A DNA stretch of 64,000 bases from Plenodomus lindquistii (lineage: Eukaryota > Ascomycota > Dothideomycetes > Pleosporales > Leptosphaeriaceae), in NCBI GenBank assembly GCA_025504975.1, contig JANUWI010000005.1, positions 1,116,001 to 1,180,000 on the forward strand, read 5' to 3'. Positions 32,190-44,000 of this stretch are shown piece after piece. Position numbers and translations under genes: made by a program. Under the pieces are notes generated by a model, which saw only the letters and a list, made by a program, of their open reading frames with translations, was not told the DNA's origin and did no database searches. Each line of letters opens with the position of its first letter. The stretch's first letter is position 1.

Positions 32190-32714
32190 AAATGGAAGTT
32201 AAGATTGATGTGAGAACAATTGCGGGCGGGGAAGAAGAGAAGAAGAGCTTGTTGTTCATGTATATATATACCTTACCTATAGTATATTTGAGGAAACTGT
32301 TGCCAAAGAGGGACCATGCCCAGTAAAGGCGTTCTGTGAGCGGTACGCGAGCCTATAGGGTCAAGCATGAGACATACAGTACACCGGACACGGACAGCTA
32401 CGTGACATGCATCGTGAGTCGTGTAGCTGATTAATCAATTACACTATTACTGCTAGAAGACTATACTAACGTGCCGCATCGTGAAATCGTAAAACAGGTA
32501 ACGTGCAGTGAACATGACTTTTGCAAAAGTCTGCGTAGTTTCGAGATATATCCAAGAGTGTTCTTTAGATAGCCAAAGCCACATCAGACTCGTGCGTCCA
32601 GTCAGAAATCAGACCGCCAACAACCGCTCCGTCAGGGGTATACATCGTCTGCCACCGTGAAGACAAACTATTAGAAGACTGGGAGCGAAACGCTATACAT
32701 GGTCAGTGCAACGT
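32190..32714. other. Convergent spacer
   Basis: About 525 bases between two converging genes, holding both 3' ends. No gene was seen. Confidence 0.5.
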
Positions 32715-34141
32715 TTAAGCAGCGACTACACGCTCGTCTTCGCGACCACGCTGCTCGCTAGCGATGGTGGAGTTGACGTCATCGTCGAGGTCGGCATCAT
32801 CGTAACCGTTTCCTTGGTGCTCGGAGGCAGGAATCCACAGACCAGATTCCCTTCCTTCAAGCTCCTGGTCCTGACCGGAGAGGTCTACACCTTCGCCACG
32901 GTTGCGGTTCTGGTTGCGACGGCGTTGAGACAGGGTGCGCGAGCGCTGGGAAAGCTTGGAGGAAACCGAGGCGTTCTGGGAGACCCAGTTGGTAAGAGCA
33001 TCTTCGCAGTCTTGGATGATGCTGTCACACGTTAGCTGGAATGAATGGTCGATACTTGATCCACTTACGCCTTGCTGGCCTCGTAACCGTCGTAAGCCTG
33101 GCGGGTCTCTCCGGGAGTCACCGGGGTGTCATCGACAAGCTCGAGCAGATGCTTTCCATAGCCGGCAATGATAGCCAACTTCTCGCAGTGCTCGCGCATG
33201 GCGTCGAACTGGTAAGTGAATGCGGCCTTCAGCTTCTCACGAGTGATGTTGGAAAGCTGAGCCTCAGCGACAAGTGACTCGGCCTCAGCGCGGACAAGCT
33301 CCTGCTCAAGAACGACAATCTTGGGAGAGTTGGGCTCCTTGTACTTCAGCTGAGCGATCTGGTCGGTAATCTTCTGCTTGCCTAGGAAATTTTCAGCTGA
33401 TGTCACCATGACCAGTGGACAGATTCTTACGGTCACGGCTGGGCTGGACGGAAGCTTCGATGTTGCGGATGCTCTTGATGGTCACGCGGTACTGGTCGTA
33501 ACGGTCGACGTACTGGTCCTCCAGCTCACCAATCTCGTAAATGAGAACACCGAGTTTGTCGGTGACGTCAGAGACGTCGTCGTCGCATGCCTCGCCCCAG
33601 ATGGAGAGTTGTTGCTGTTGAATCCATCAGTACTGCGTAACGTCAATTTCGCAAATCGATGAAAGCTTACGGCAACCTCCATGCGCTCCCTGGACACCAG
33701 CTCCATACTGCGCATAACGTTCTTCTCCATCTTAACTAGTTGCGAGAGCTTCTTCGCCAGGTCAGGGCCGAAGGCGCCCGCTGACTTGTGGCGGAAGGTG
33801 TGGCCTGCAGGGAAAGGTACACGTTAGCATTGCGAAAGATGCTAGAAGTTTTTTTGCAGCATGTAATTCCCATCCGTACTTGATCATAGGCAAGACGAAT
33901 GCTCATTGTCGCTTCAGGCTGCAGCCCAAGCGCAAGAGGAATGGGAATCAGGCTTGAAGCTTGCCAGAGACACGACGTGCGACAGTGAAAGGCAAGACTC
34001 CCATGGTCATGCAAACAACCTACCAATGTTGGCCTTGCCGAAGAAACGTCCTGTCTTTGTCGACGACGCCGGAGGCGGGGGGCTCTGAATTTGCGACGCC
34101 GTAGGCGCGCGAGACTGGCGCATGCTGTAGGTACGATGCAT
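32715..34141 (-). CDS. PIL1: Eisosome core protein Pil1/Lsp1 (BAR domain)
   Basis: Six exons (34141..34024, 33804..33671, 33614..33431, 33381..33069, 33021..32715, with the first containing the start) join in phase to 351 residues. The start MHRTYSMRQSRAPTASQ and then GHTFRHKSAGAFGPDLAKKL, the BAR-domain blocks LSIWGEACDDDVSDVTDKLG, KITDQIAQLKYKEPNSPKIV, AFTYQFDAMREHCEKL and AYDGYEASKAIIQDCEDAL are those of Pil1/Lsp1. The protein coats plasma-membrane furrows (eisosomes) and is controlled by Pkh/Ypk-type kinases. The acidic tail ends EDERVVAA. I counted five spliced coding blocks; the word six should be read as five if no 5' UTR exon exists. Expression is usually high in this family. Confidence 0.94.
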
Positions 34142-34912
34142 GTTGGCGGATGTATACGGCTTTCTGCGTGCTGAGTTTTCTGTAAGAGTGAATTTGCACG
34201 TGTGGGCGGGTATAGCAGGTCGTGGTGTTGTGGATGTGTTTTGGGAGGGCGCAAAGGTGCGGGTAAGCCCACTGCTTTTGATGTCAGGGTTTGTTGACGT
34301 CAGTCGCCCCACTTCGCAGATCATGGTGGCACCTCTGCGCAAATCCACCGAACGCCTCGCTCAATCTGTCCCATCCTGCCCATTCCCTGTCACAATTCGT
34401 CGTGCATTGCCCAGATTAGTATGGTAGCCAGGTACACATTAGGAACTCTTGGTTTTGCACATGTTGCTTCTGGCAGCTCCAGCACTTCTTGACTGCCTCC
34501 GCGACATACCTTTTCGCGCTTACAGAGCTTGACGTAATGCCCTTCAAACAAACACATTGTGCCTTGTTTGCAAAGATCGACGTACTTAGGGCGAGCATGT
34601 TGGCGCCGTGGTTACGAGTGCGCCGGCTGCCTCTGTGACGTGGTATGTGGTACCTGATGATCACGGATAGGGAATGGGCACCATGACAACGGCGCTACCT
34701 GGCGGAGCCTAGCGAATGGCTGAGCGGCAGAGTCAATGAAGGGGACCAAAGAACATTAGCAGGCTCCAGCTCGAGCAGTCTCCGCACGATCCGAGGAAGA
34801 CATGTACCACGTGACTCGCAATTGACAACAGCGCCTTGTGACTTGTCTTCATTGGGTATCTAGATCGCTGCGACGCCAGAACGCATCCAATAAACGTCGG
34901 GTGTGTGCATTC
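34142..34912. other. PIL1 promoter side and SAM37 3' flank
   Basis: About 770 bases upstream of PIL1 and downstream of SAM37, with no coding signal on either strand. Confidence 0.5.
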
Positions 34913-36361
34913 TCAGAACTGCGATAGTGAGGCGCCGCTGGGCAACTGCTGTGCGAAAACACTGAGTATGTCACCAGCCTCGCCGAGGCCCACAGATGGA
35001 CGTAGAGCCCAGAAGATGAGGGCGCTGTCTCGTGGAGAGCGGCGGTGGTGCACAGCAAGAGTCGTTAAACCGATAGCGAAAGCTGCAGTCGCACCAAACA
35101 AAGAGTTAACGGTCAACGCTGACAAAAGTTCAGACCTGTGACGTTGCGATACAGCCTGTGGCTCAGAAACTACAAAGGACGTCCGCTGAAACGGTAATGA
35201 AACCACGGGAATATTTCCAAGGATTTCTCGTGTGCAAGCTACTGCACTCGAGGCCAAAGTCTGCCGTCGTGGTTGCCACGGGAGGAGCATATCTCCGGTG
35301 GCATTTGCGGCGCCTGTCATGATGGACCAAACGCTTGATGCGTTGATCACTTCGTCTCCGAAAATATGCTGACGCATTCTTCGTATATACTTTCCTATGC
35401 GTGGATACTTTGTTTCAATCGTTTCTCTAAGCCACGCCTGAGGAAGTGCCGGGTAGAACAGCAGCGAAAGGTAACCGAACGTGAGGCAATCCAGGCTGGA
35501 AGGTGTAGATCCTCTGAACAGGTAGTCGTGTTGGCCGAGAAGGTCAGATAGCGGATCCAGAAGTTCAGCTGAGACAGCATCGAGCCTGAAACGGGTAGCA
35601 TAAACGGGCCCACCTAAAAGGCCACTAAAGCCTTTTCCGCGACCCAGAATCATAGACTTGGGCCTAAGCTGACCATCAGTTGGTATTCCAGCTGCCCTTT
35701 TAGCAGCCTCATATTCTGATGAAGCAGTGCCGCGCCCTGGAGTAAAGGCTTCTTCAGCCGAAGTGTCTACATCAAGACTACTCAAGCCCATATGTGATGT
35801 CCTGGCTCTTGCTAATTCCCGGCGTTTCGGTGGAACGGTATAGTTGGCATACCACGGTAGTATGGCGGTATATGCAGCGGAGGTCGTGGTGTTGTAGTTC
35901 TCGGCGGAGACGTATAGGGAAAGATCGATTAGAGGGGTTGCGGTGGACTGTATGAAGGTGATATAGCTGGCCAACATATCAGAAGGTAACTAGACGTAGT
36001 CGAGGTGTACTGACGCTATTCTGTCGGTCTGCTGTCGACTCGAAAGCTTGGCGTCGAGGTCATGGGTGGCCGTCGCAGGGTGATTGCGAAGGTATGCGAC
36101 AATGTCTTCAAACCCCGAAGCTGTGGCAATCCCGTCGTCGAAAAGAATTGGAAGGCTCTCTACTGACATGAGACCAGACTGCTACGATTCATTGTACATG
36201 ACATGCATACCTGTGACACCGATGGACGGGACATGTGCAGCGACCAGCGACCATTGGTCTTTCGGAATGACTTGCTGACAATAAGCTACAGTAGCAATGC
36301 ACTCCGGCTCAATCGAGGGAAGCCCGAAAGCTGGACCCCACACATGGAGCTCCAAAGCCAT
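34913..36361 (-). CDS. SAM37: Sam37/metaxin subunit of the mitochondrial SAM complex
   Basis: Three exons (36361..36211, 36162..36015, 35966..34913) give 450 residues. The start MALELHVWGPAFGLPSIEPE is typical of fungal Sam37/metaxin, with a thioredoxin-like N-terminal part (LPILFDDGIATASGFEDIV) and a GST-C-like helical part (FRGSTPSSLDCLTFGYLSLL). A hydrophobic segment near the C-terminus (about residues 395-415, FGATAAFAIGLTTLAV) would anchor it. The family helps insert beta-barrel proteins into the mitochondrial outer membrane. The second acceptor GGCCAG was chosen over the nearer GTCTAG because only it keeps the phase and the expected AYITF join. It is divergent from the next gene, with about 180 bases between starts. 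Confidence 0.88.
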
Positions 36362-36538
36362 TATCCAGGTTTTGCAGCGGATATGATGGCTAGGGTTCGT
36401 GTGGTTGCGGGGGACATGGTCGCGAACAACCTTCTCGCCAGAACTTATTAGCGCCAATACTTCGGCACGTGACGTCACGCGACGCAAGGCGCCGCGCCAG
36501 GGCAGACAGCAACACCTCGCATACACCACATCAAAATC

Positions 36539-37475
36539 ATGGCTCCACTGAGACGATACCTGAGGATCACGAAACACTCCATCCTCGAGGTACGCATCTA
36601 TCTGGACCGCCCTGCCGATGCAGAGACATGGCTGTTGAAGCGCGGCGATCCTGCTCTTCCACGGATTATCCAAGCGATACGACCGCTGGTCCTTCCTAAG
36701 CTCCGCGAGGAGAATGAGAGAAGAAAGGGAAAGGGCAGTGCCAAAGCGAAGAAGAAGGGAGTGAAAGATGTTGTGGTCGAAGGCAAGTCTAATTCAACTT
36801 GCAACACATGATTCACTCACCCTGGCTCGTTTTGCTAACCCCACAGTAGATGATTTCGAAGTGTCAATATTCTTAACAGAATTGTCATCTCGTCACTCTG
36901 TCCTTACCAAGCAAAAGATCTTCAAAGACAAGGCCCGCATCAAAAGCAACTCGGGAAAACTCACAAGTTGGCTTACTACGGGCACGAACGACCAGCCAGT
37001 CGTTGTTGACGATGACCCCGCGCAGTCGATCGTGATTAGAGAAGAGGACGAAGACGACAAAGCAATCAACCTTGCAGACATTCCCGAAGCTGACGTGCAG
37101 CAAAAGCAAGTCAAGCGGTCTGCACGTAATGATCGCACCCTGACAGACACGATGAGTATATCCAGCGAGAGCGGTAGTTCGGACTTGTTCGTGGAAGAGC
37201 CGCTTGTGAGACGAGGCAAGACAGGGCGACGTTCTGGTCACACAGTGAATGAAGAAAATGAGGCGCCACAAGAGGACGACAAAAAGAAGCTTGGCCTCAA
37301 CACGTCCTACGATGGCTTCAGTATCTATGGGCGCATACTGTGTTTGGTAGTGAAGCGTCGTGGCGGAAGATCACTTGCAGGTGGCCTTACTGCGGGCTCA
37401 CAGTCAAGTCAGATGATGGAGGCATGGGTGTCAACGCAGGCAGTCGCGGAGCAGATAGACGCCGAGGACGACTAA
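36539..37475 (+). CDS. Conserved fungal protein of unknown function, GC-AG intron
   Basis: Two exons (36539..36782 and 36847..37475) give 290 residues. The N-terminus MAPLRRYLRITKHSILEVRI and the blocks DFEVSIFLTELSSRHSVLTKQK and KKKLGLNTSYDGFSIYGRIL look strongly conserved, and I believe similar proteins occur widely in Pezizomycotina without a known role. Lys-rich and acidic stretches, and a Ser-rich SISSESGSSDLFV segment, suggest a nuclear protein; a SUMO- or ubiquitin-like interaction motif near IVIREEDEDD is possible but unproven. The intron begins GCAAGT after AAG, the classical minor GC-AG donor, has a GCTAAC branch and ends CCCACAG. No GT donor nearby gives the right phase. Confidence 0.8.
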
Positions 37476-40400
37476 ACGTGGAGATTTGAATTTGGACGAA
37501 ACCTTACCTCCAGGGCGCGAGAGCTTATCGAGCGAGCCAGGGTACGAGATGACATGGCCGAAATCACAACAGAGCAAATTCCCCGCAGTGCTCGTCAACC
37601 CATGCATTGACTCTACCATGTACGGGATGCTTTTCTCCACGTAAGTCATAGCTTGCCTACCACTTGGCTGGATCAACGCCCTGTTCGGCATGACGACCAA
37701 TCCGCGAGCGTGGCAGCCCTACACGCTGGTCGTAGCCCTTGTCGGGAAGGCAAACGCCACTATTGGGATCACAACTTGCTGGCAATTGTTAATCATCCTC
37801 TGCATTTCAGTTAAGCTTCATTATCATGATTTTTGTTGACGTCCTTGGAACATAAAGTCTTGTTCTCATTTATCTTCTTAGTGTCCCTGTGGGGCCTTTT
37901 ATATCTCCAATAGGAATTTCAGGTGTAGCTGGAGCGTTGCTTAGGTTTTACTAACGCTCAGTGCCGCGCGCACCGCGGTACCGAAGGTAAGGCTTTAGCG
38001 ATGGGACCTAAGCAGCTGGCTCGCGAAGTTAAAGATTGAATACTTAGAGTTTGGAGGATAATTAACAAATGCCTAATTTGGTGGGCAAGGATTTAGGAAT
38101 TCTAATACTGGTCGTCTTGATACGGCTCTTGTCGACGGGAAATTCTGAACTCTGAACGCCAGCGCAGACAACGCAGGCCGCAGGTGGTGCTCATCATCTA
38201 TTCGGTGCAACTCGAAGCTTATGTTACAATCAGCTCCAGATGTCTAAGACCCGAAACCTTTCTTTGCGTTTGCCAAGCGTAGTTCTTCCACTGGTGCTCC
38301 TTAGCAGTCTTCCGGCATTTTTCTGTCCGGCAACACCCTTTAGCATGATCGTCGATTATGCTTCTTCTGAAGAGCGCTCGATTTTTCATACGGAAAACAA
38401 GATTGTGATCGCTGGCGCGTCGGACACGCCGCATCTGATTTTGGTGGCGTTATGCAGTACAGACATTCCTCGATTGTCAGACAAGAGAGATGCGCAAGCC
38501 ACATCGAACCAGCAGCGGCGCAGTAATGCCGAGGAACTCCTCGTAGCTCGCACTCGCGTACCTGCAGCAGCGTGCAGTATGCCCAAGCTGCATATCCTTG
38601 TCAGCGTCAAAGCATATGCGTTCACGGAGGACGTGGAGCATTAGAACAAAGTTTCGCCTTTAGGCCTCTCTATCTGAGGGTATCGCGGCACAGAGATGAA
38701 TTCACTGAGGAGCGCTTTGAAAGGAGAGTCGTTGTGGCGCATGCCTGTATATTCACGAATTTTCTGGCGTGGCAGTCCGCCATCATAGCGTCGCTGATCT
38801 GGCGCCCTGTCATTAACGGCAGGCCGACACAGCGCTCGGCCGTTGCTCGACTCTCCGCACCATCCAGTGTGCTGGGATGCTGCTTACAATTTTCACCCGG
38901 GTTTGGCGAAGACAAATCTCGATCGAATAGCAAGACTTCGCCGTCGATCTGTGACAGCAGCACGGTGCACCTCCACTTCTTCGAGACTGCACTGTCCTTC
39001 TCAAGGAAAGACCCAATGACAGGAGGTCACCTGGCATACATTTCCGCGCATCAGGTTTTGACGTAATCGACACCAACACCCCTGGAGATCGATGCTCAAT
39101 GTCCGAGAGCAGCTTTTCTCGCCGGTCACCGTAACTTTTTCTTTGCGCTTTGCGATTGAAAGAAAAAGCATTGACGGACAAGCAAACCAATTATGGCAAC
39201 GATAATAGTAAGTCTCTCGGCAAGCCGTAGGGGCACGGAGAGACAGATTGCGAATGTACTCGTGGTAAATGAGACGAACGCTCGTCTGAAGTTTCAGATG
39301 CAGATCCCTGTACTGTGTAGTTCCACGTGGATGTGCAGCTTGTATGAAATATAGACAGCGGCAGTGGCTCCGTCTTTTCAGAATGGGCTTCGGCGGAATA
39401 GGACAGACCGCCTGCTATGGCTACACCCTCCCTCTCCGGACCAGCCGAAAGGCTGCAGAGTAACCTTTAGCAGTCAGCCACTTACAGTCGCCGGAAAGGA
39501 TTATCAAGCTATGTGGGCGCCGGCGGCTACTCGCACATTAAGAACATGCACGCGCACCAGGGCCACATACGAGTGGCTTGAACAGGGCAAGCCTGGAGAC
39601 AAAAATATTTGCGTCGTTGTCCGATTGCCGGCACAGTCCTCAGCCTACTGTGTAAAGACAAGCTTGCGAGCAAACGCCATACATACCCTAGCCTCGTCAT
39701 GGCCAGCTGAATCATTCACCGAGAAGCAAAGTCATGCCAGAACTCACCGCCCACGGGTACCAGCACAGGCAGTGGAGCAGAAATTTCCAGGAGGCTGTCA
39801 AAATTGGATGGAAGCCTGGAAGAAGCACGGGAGAAGGGCGCTGTAGGCGCTAGAATGATCAGAGTCAGTGCCCGGCTTGGGCTGGTGCCTTGTAAATTGG
39901 CGAGAGAGAGCTGAGCTAAGGCAAAGGCGATCGTGTACTGGCCAATCTCTCATCAAGAATACACTGTCGCCTTGGGTATTTTTTGTGGACAGCCTGACCC
40001 GTTTGTCGGGGTGCTGGTTGCTCGAACCTTCGCAACTCTCTCATCCAATTCACACGGCAAACGTCGCAGATTGTGCGACCTAAATGCGTCTTCCAATTTT
40101 GTCCGATCTGTGGGTGGTGCTGCATCAGAATAATGACGCTGCGGATTACTGAAAGTTAGCTTTGAGTGTACCTGAGTTGCTCGCAGGCATGCCCCACGAC
40201 ACGCGGTCTTGAAGCGGCGTCTGACGAGAGCGCTGCCACCACCGCGTCGGAAAAGGAGGGCTACGTTTCAGTCATTACGACCGTTCGCACTAGCGAACTT
40301 ACTAAGAATAAGCTGCGAGCGAGGATCAGGGCACGAGTGATGTCAGACTTGAGCAAACACATCCTGCTTGTTAATCAGGCTGCGGTCATCTTGCTCATGT

Positions 40401-40948
40401 CGGAGAAATGATGTGTTGCGCGAATGGCATGCTTGCTGGGCTTGCCGACTGTGCTGCGACAGGATTGGATCAACACGATCTTCACAGTCACGAGGCCGAT
40501 GAAACGACAAGCAGCAACGCGCCAGTTCGTGTTCCTGCTCACCCGTGCTCACAAATTGACCGGGATGAGCGATGTTTCGGCATGCCTTAGCTCATGCACA
40601 AGCCAGGAGCCACCCCTTTCTCACCCATCAGCCCAATGCCTCCTTCACCGCTTGGGCCGTGCCATGCCCTGGCAAGGGTACTGCTACACATCGTCAAAAG
40701 TACGTAGCTGACCGACATTTTGGGTTGCTGCAATCTGAGCACAAACATAAATACTTTGAACCCCCACTATCCGGCCTTCGTTTCATCACAAGTCGGCCAC
40801 CCACACAAGGAATATATACCTACTCATACACAGCCTGATACAACTCACGATTACTTCAAGCTGTCTACACTACCACCGACACATATTCTCAACAATTCAC
40901 CAACACCCTTCAACTGCAGCTATCAGTCTTCGCCTTAACATCAATACA
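37476..40948. other. Gene-poor stretch
   Basis: About 3.5 kb without a supportable gene. Several frames of 130-165 codons occur (for example 38240..38644, starting with a hydrophobic N-terminus, and 39364..39846), but none shows a recognised domain, and overlapping frames on the other strand are as long. It may hold non-coding RNA, very diverged genes or old repeat debris. Base composition looks ordinary, without the AT richness of heavily RIP-mutated repeats. Confidence 0.5.
40813..40818 (+). promoter_or_regulatory. TATA box upstream of the small Pro-rich ORF
   Basis: A TATATA core sits about 130 bases before the ATG and is followed by a long C/A-rich, pyrimidine-rich leader of the kind seen in strongly expressed fungal genes. 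Confidence 0.45.
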
Positions 40949-41053
40949 ATGGCCGCTACCATCTACGACGAGTCCAACATGGCATCGCAGAACTTGCCAC
41001 CATGCCCAGGACCACCACCAACGCGCCCTCTGCCACCAGTTCCATCCAAATAG
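40949..41053 (+). CDS. Candidate 34-residue Pro-rich microprotein
   Basis: The frame MAATIYDESNMASQ... runs to a Pro-rich end (PPCPGPPPTRPLPPVPSK) and stops at TAG. The start context ACAATGGCC is close to the fungal optimum. A TATA box and a leader rich in CAACA/TCACC-like words precede it. There is no signal peptide and only one Cys. The Pro-rich tail could bind SH3 or WW domains, which is speculation. It is the only plausible coding unit in about 8 kb. A second Pro-rich frame starts at about 41109 but I could not join them by a good intron. No family is recognised. Confidence 0.4.
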   Translation: MAATIYDESNMASQNLPPCPGPPPTRPLPPVPSK

Positions 41054-44000
41054 AGCGGCTCAATCTCAACCATTCTTACCTTCCTCTTTTCTGGTTTCCG
41101 GCGCTACTCTATGGATATCCCTCCTAGCATTTCTACGAATTATTACCATCACACAAGGCCGCACTATCCGCCCCACCCAACATCTCCCGGCACATCGCTG
41201 CAGCCTGGCGCGCCGCTATCATGCGGCGCATCAGCACGATCTCCAACTCCACTGTATTTTCGCATTTGACGCAGAACCCCTGTCACTCACCTGACACTCC
41301 ACGCGTACCCGGTTAAAGGCATCCTACACATCCATCGGAGAGCAATGCTAGCCTGGCTGGCTTGCATTGGAGCCATGCAAGCGATTACACTACACGCATG
41401 GCTCTCAGCAAACATTGCTGGCACGCGGCACATTAACTGCTGCGTCTGCCGCGCCTCCGCGACGCTCTTCTGACTTACTGTCGGTTACGGTTGCACTCTT
41501 GCATATCCAACACGCGCTGGCTCGGGTGGACGGAACATCACGACCTCTTCTTCCCTTAGACGCCTAGTTATTTCTGGCAACCCACACACGACCCTAGCTG
41601 TTTTAATTAGTGCACCCATTATTGTTCCTTGCTTTCGAACATTGCATGCATTGGCGCTTGGGAATCATGGGCCATGACTGTACTCTGGCATCTTAGCGCT
41701 GGTATCGGGAGTTCTTTGTTACTGGTTTTTTCTTTGGCGGCACTACGGCCAGGAAGAGACTTATCGAATACCCAATCTGTCCATAGCATTAATGCCTTGA
41801 TCCTAAGATCATCAACTTCTTATTGAAGTCAATTCCCCTTTGCGTGAAACATGCCGTGCAATCTATGATCATTGGAATCTCTGGGTCTGTTGATCCAATG
41901 GATAGACTTTGGCACCATCGAGACTGTTCAGCGCTCTTTCGATTCGCTCTGTGCTGTGCCGCATGCTATCTGTTGCAAAATAACCTTGACCTTGTTGCTA
42001 ATATGCCGTCCACACCCTCTCTGATACGCGGCCAAGCAAAACGCGGCTTCGACCGCGCCATACTAGCGGGATCAGGCCTCGTGTTGCAGCGATCAATGCC
42101 CGTGGCCTCCGCATTCAGGCACGCGGTGCCTGGAGAGCCACTCGTGAGCCGTGGGGGCTGGTGACGTATAGTATATGGCTATAGCGCAAGGTTTATTTCA
42201 TACTGATGTGTACAACCTGGCTGGTCACTTGAGCATGGCATAGTGTGCTGCAGCCGTCACATCTCCATATGCTGAATGGCAATTGTTCTACTAAGGCTGG
42301 AATGCGAGCATGACTTGACCATGAGCAAGTATGCACGATAATGGTCCCGCATGTGTACTGTCTCATCATCAAGTTGCAATGGCGGGGTCGTGGTTCGCTC
42401 GGTTGGTCGTTCCATGTACAATATGGAATGGCTTAACCCTTCACAGCGCTGGCACGGTACATGCCGGGCAGCCACGCATCACCCACGCAGCAACAATGAC
42501 TCTACATCTTACTCTTACGACTACAACGGGTAGCAGGAAGTGTAGCCCCATCGACTAGATAGCCACCAGGCGCTATATTCTACACTTGTCCGTTGATGCA
42601 GGAAGTTGCGTTACACGACTTCACCGCTCAGCAAGTTACTGTCAACCCCCACTCTGCTTGCAGCAAGCGGTCTACAAACACTGCATCCTAGAGGATTATA
42701 CCCTCCATCACGTACCGGCTGTCGCGCCTATGCACAAACAATAGGATCAGTCTCTCTTCTCAAAGCGGGTCCGCATTGAACGGCCGTACTTGTTGGGATG
42801 CCACACCTGACCATGTGGTAGCACCCGCTCTTCGGTTGCGCCTAACTAGCACAAGGGACAAGACGCCTGAGGGAAATGGCGTATCACAGTAGCAGCCAAG
42901 CCATGCGATGCAGTACGGTGCGGCTGTTCGAACTCTGTTCCGGGGCAGAAAACATTCGTTATCCAAGGTGTGCCAATGCTTGCGTCCGTGGCCGGCAAAG
43001 CCGTCCTTGTTGCAGGGCTGTGATAGCGACTTCAAAGTTCAACCCAGTCTTAACCTGTCGTCAAGCTGCAAGCCAAAAAGAGCCGAGCAGGCCACAAGAG
43101 TTACATTGCCATGCTCCTGGGTGAATTTTCTCATCATCACTCTTCAGTGTAGCCCCTTCCAAATCGTCCAATCATTGAGTACATCGGTCGCCAGACGTCA
43201 GTTTGACCTGCACAGACATGAGTCGTTGTATACCACCGCACATGCGATGCTGCACGCAGTCAGCAGCCTGCATTGCTTGTTGCATAGTGTATAGAAACCT
43301 GCAATAATCCTTCGATGCAGCAATCCCAGGCACGTCAATCACATGCACATACGTCTGTTGTGCATTCGTCCTTCAAGGCTGCCACGCTGCTCAAATCCTT
43401 GGAGGCAGATCCCCTCAAGCCACATTCGTGGTCCCGCGAATCACCTTGCTTTTCGGTGATCGTGGGTCGCCGAGCAGGATTGACCGGGCAACTCGTCATT
43501 TCGAGGCCTGCAGGGCTGATTTGACATGCAGTCTAACATGGGCGATCAGGCATTTGTGGAGCAACAACGCATCTGCGTCTCTCATGAGTGAGTCACAGTT
43601 AGCGGTGTACACTATGCTTGTCACATTTGGTCATAGGAAAAACCGTTGTCACTTGTCTATCACTAGTAACTACCCGTCAGACTGACCGGGTTCCTGGGAC
43701 AACGTGGTTTTGGGGTGCTGTCAACGGTCCAACTACCGGCCACATGTCGGCTCATCATTGTCAAAATTCACATGCTGCGTTTGTTTCACGAATTTTGCCG
43801 ACGACAACTGGCCCGCGTTCGTGTTGATCAAGTCATCAAGCCACCAATTTTTACTCCTGATCGTCATCTTCCATGACCATCAGTGATCACTAGTCAAGCA
43901 TCACCGTGTTTAGCGAGAGCGGTTGCGACCAGTCGACAACGAATTATTGGCAAGGAAAAACACGGCAGCAGCACAATCCGGCTGATCCACCTCCCGGCGC

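Noticed and set aside
38240..38644. 134-codon frame with a hydrophobic N-terminus like a signal peptide
   Set aside because: The rest shows no conserved pattern, an equally long antisense frame overlaps it, and there is no clear promoter.
39364..39846. 160-codon frame in the gene desert
   Set aside because: No domain, no splice or promoter support, and composition like its shadow frames.
41345..41473. 42-residue frame with a hydrophobic start and three Cys
   Set aside because: Too short and unsupported; it could be chance in a GC-moderate region.
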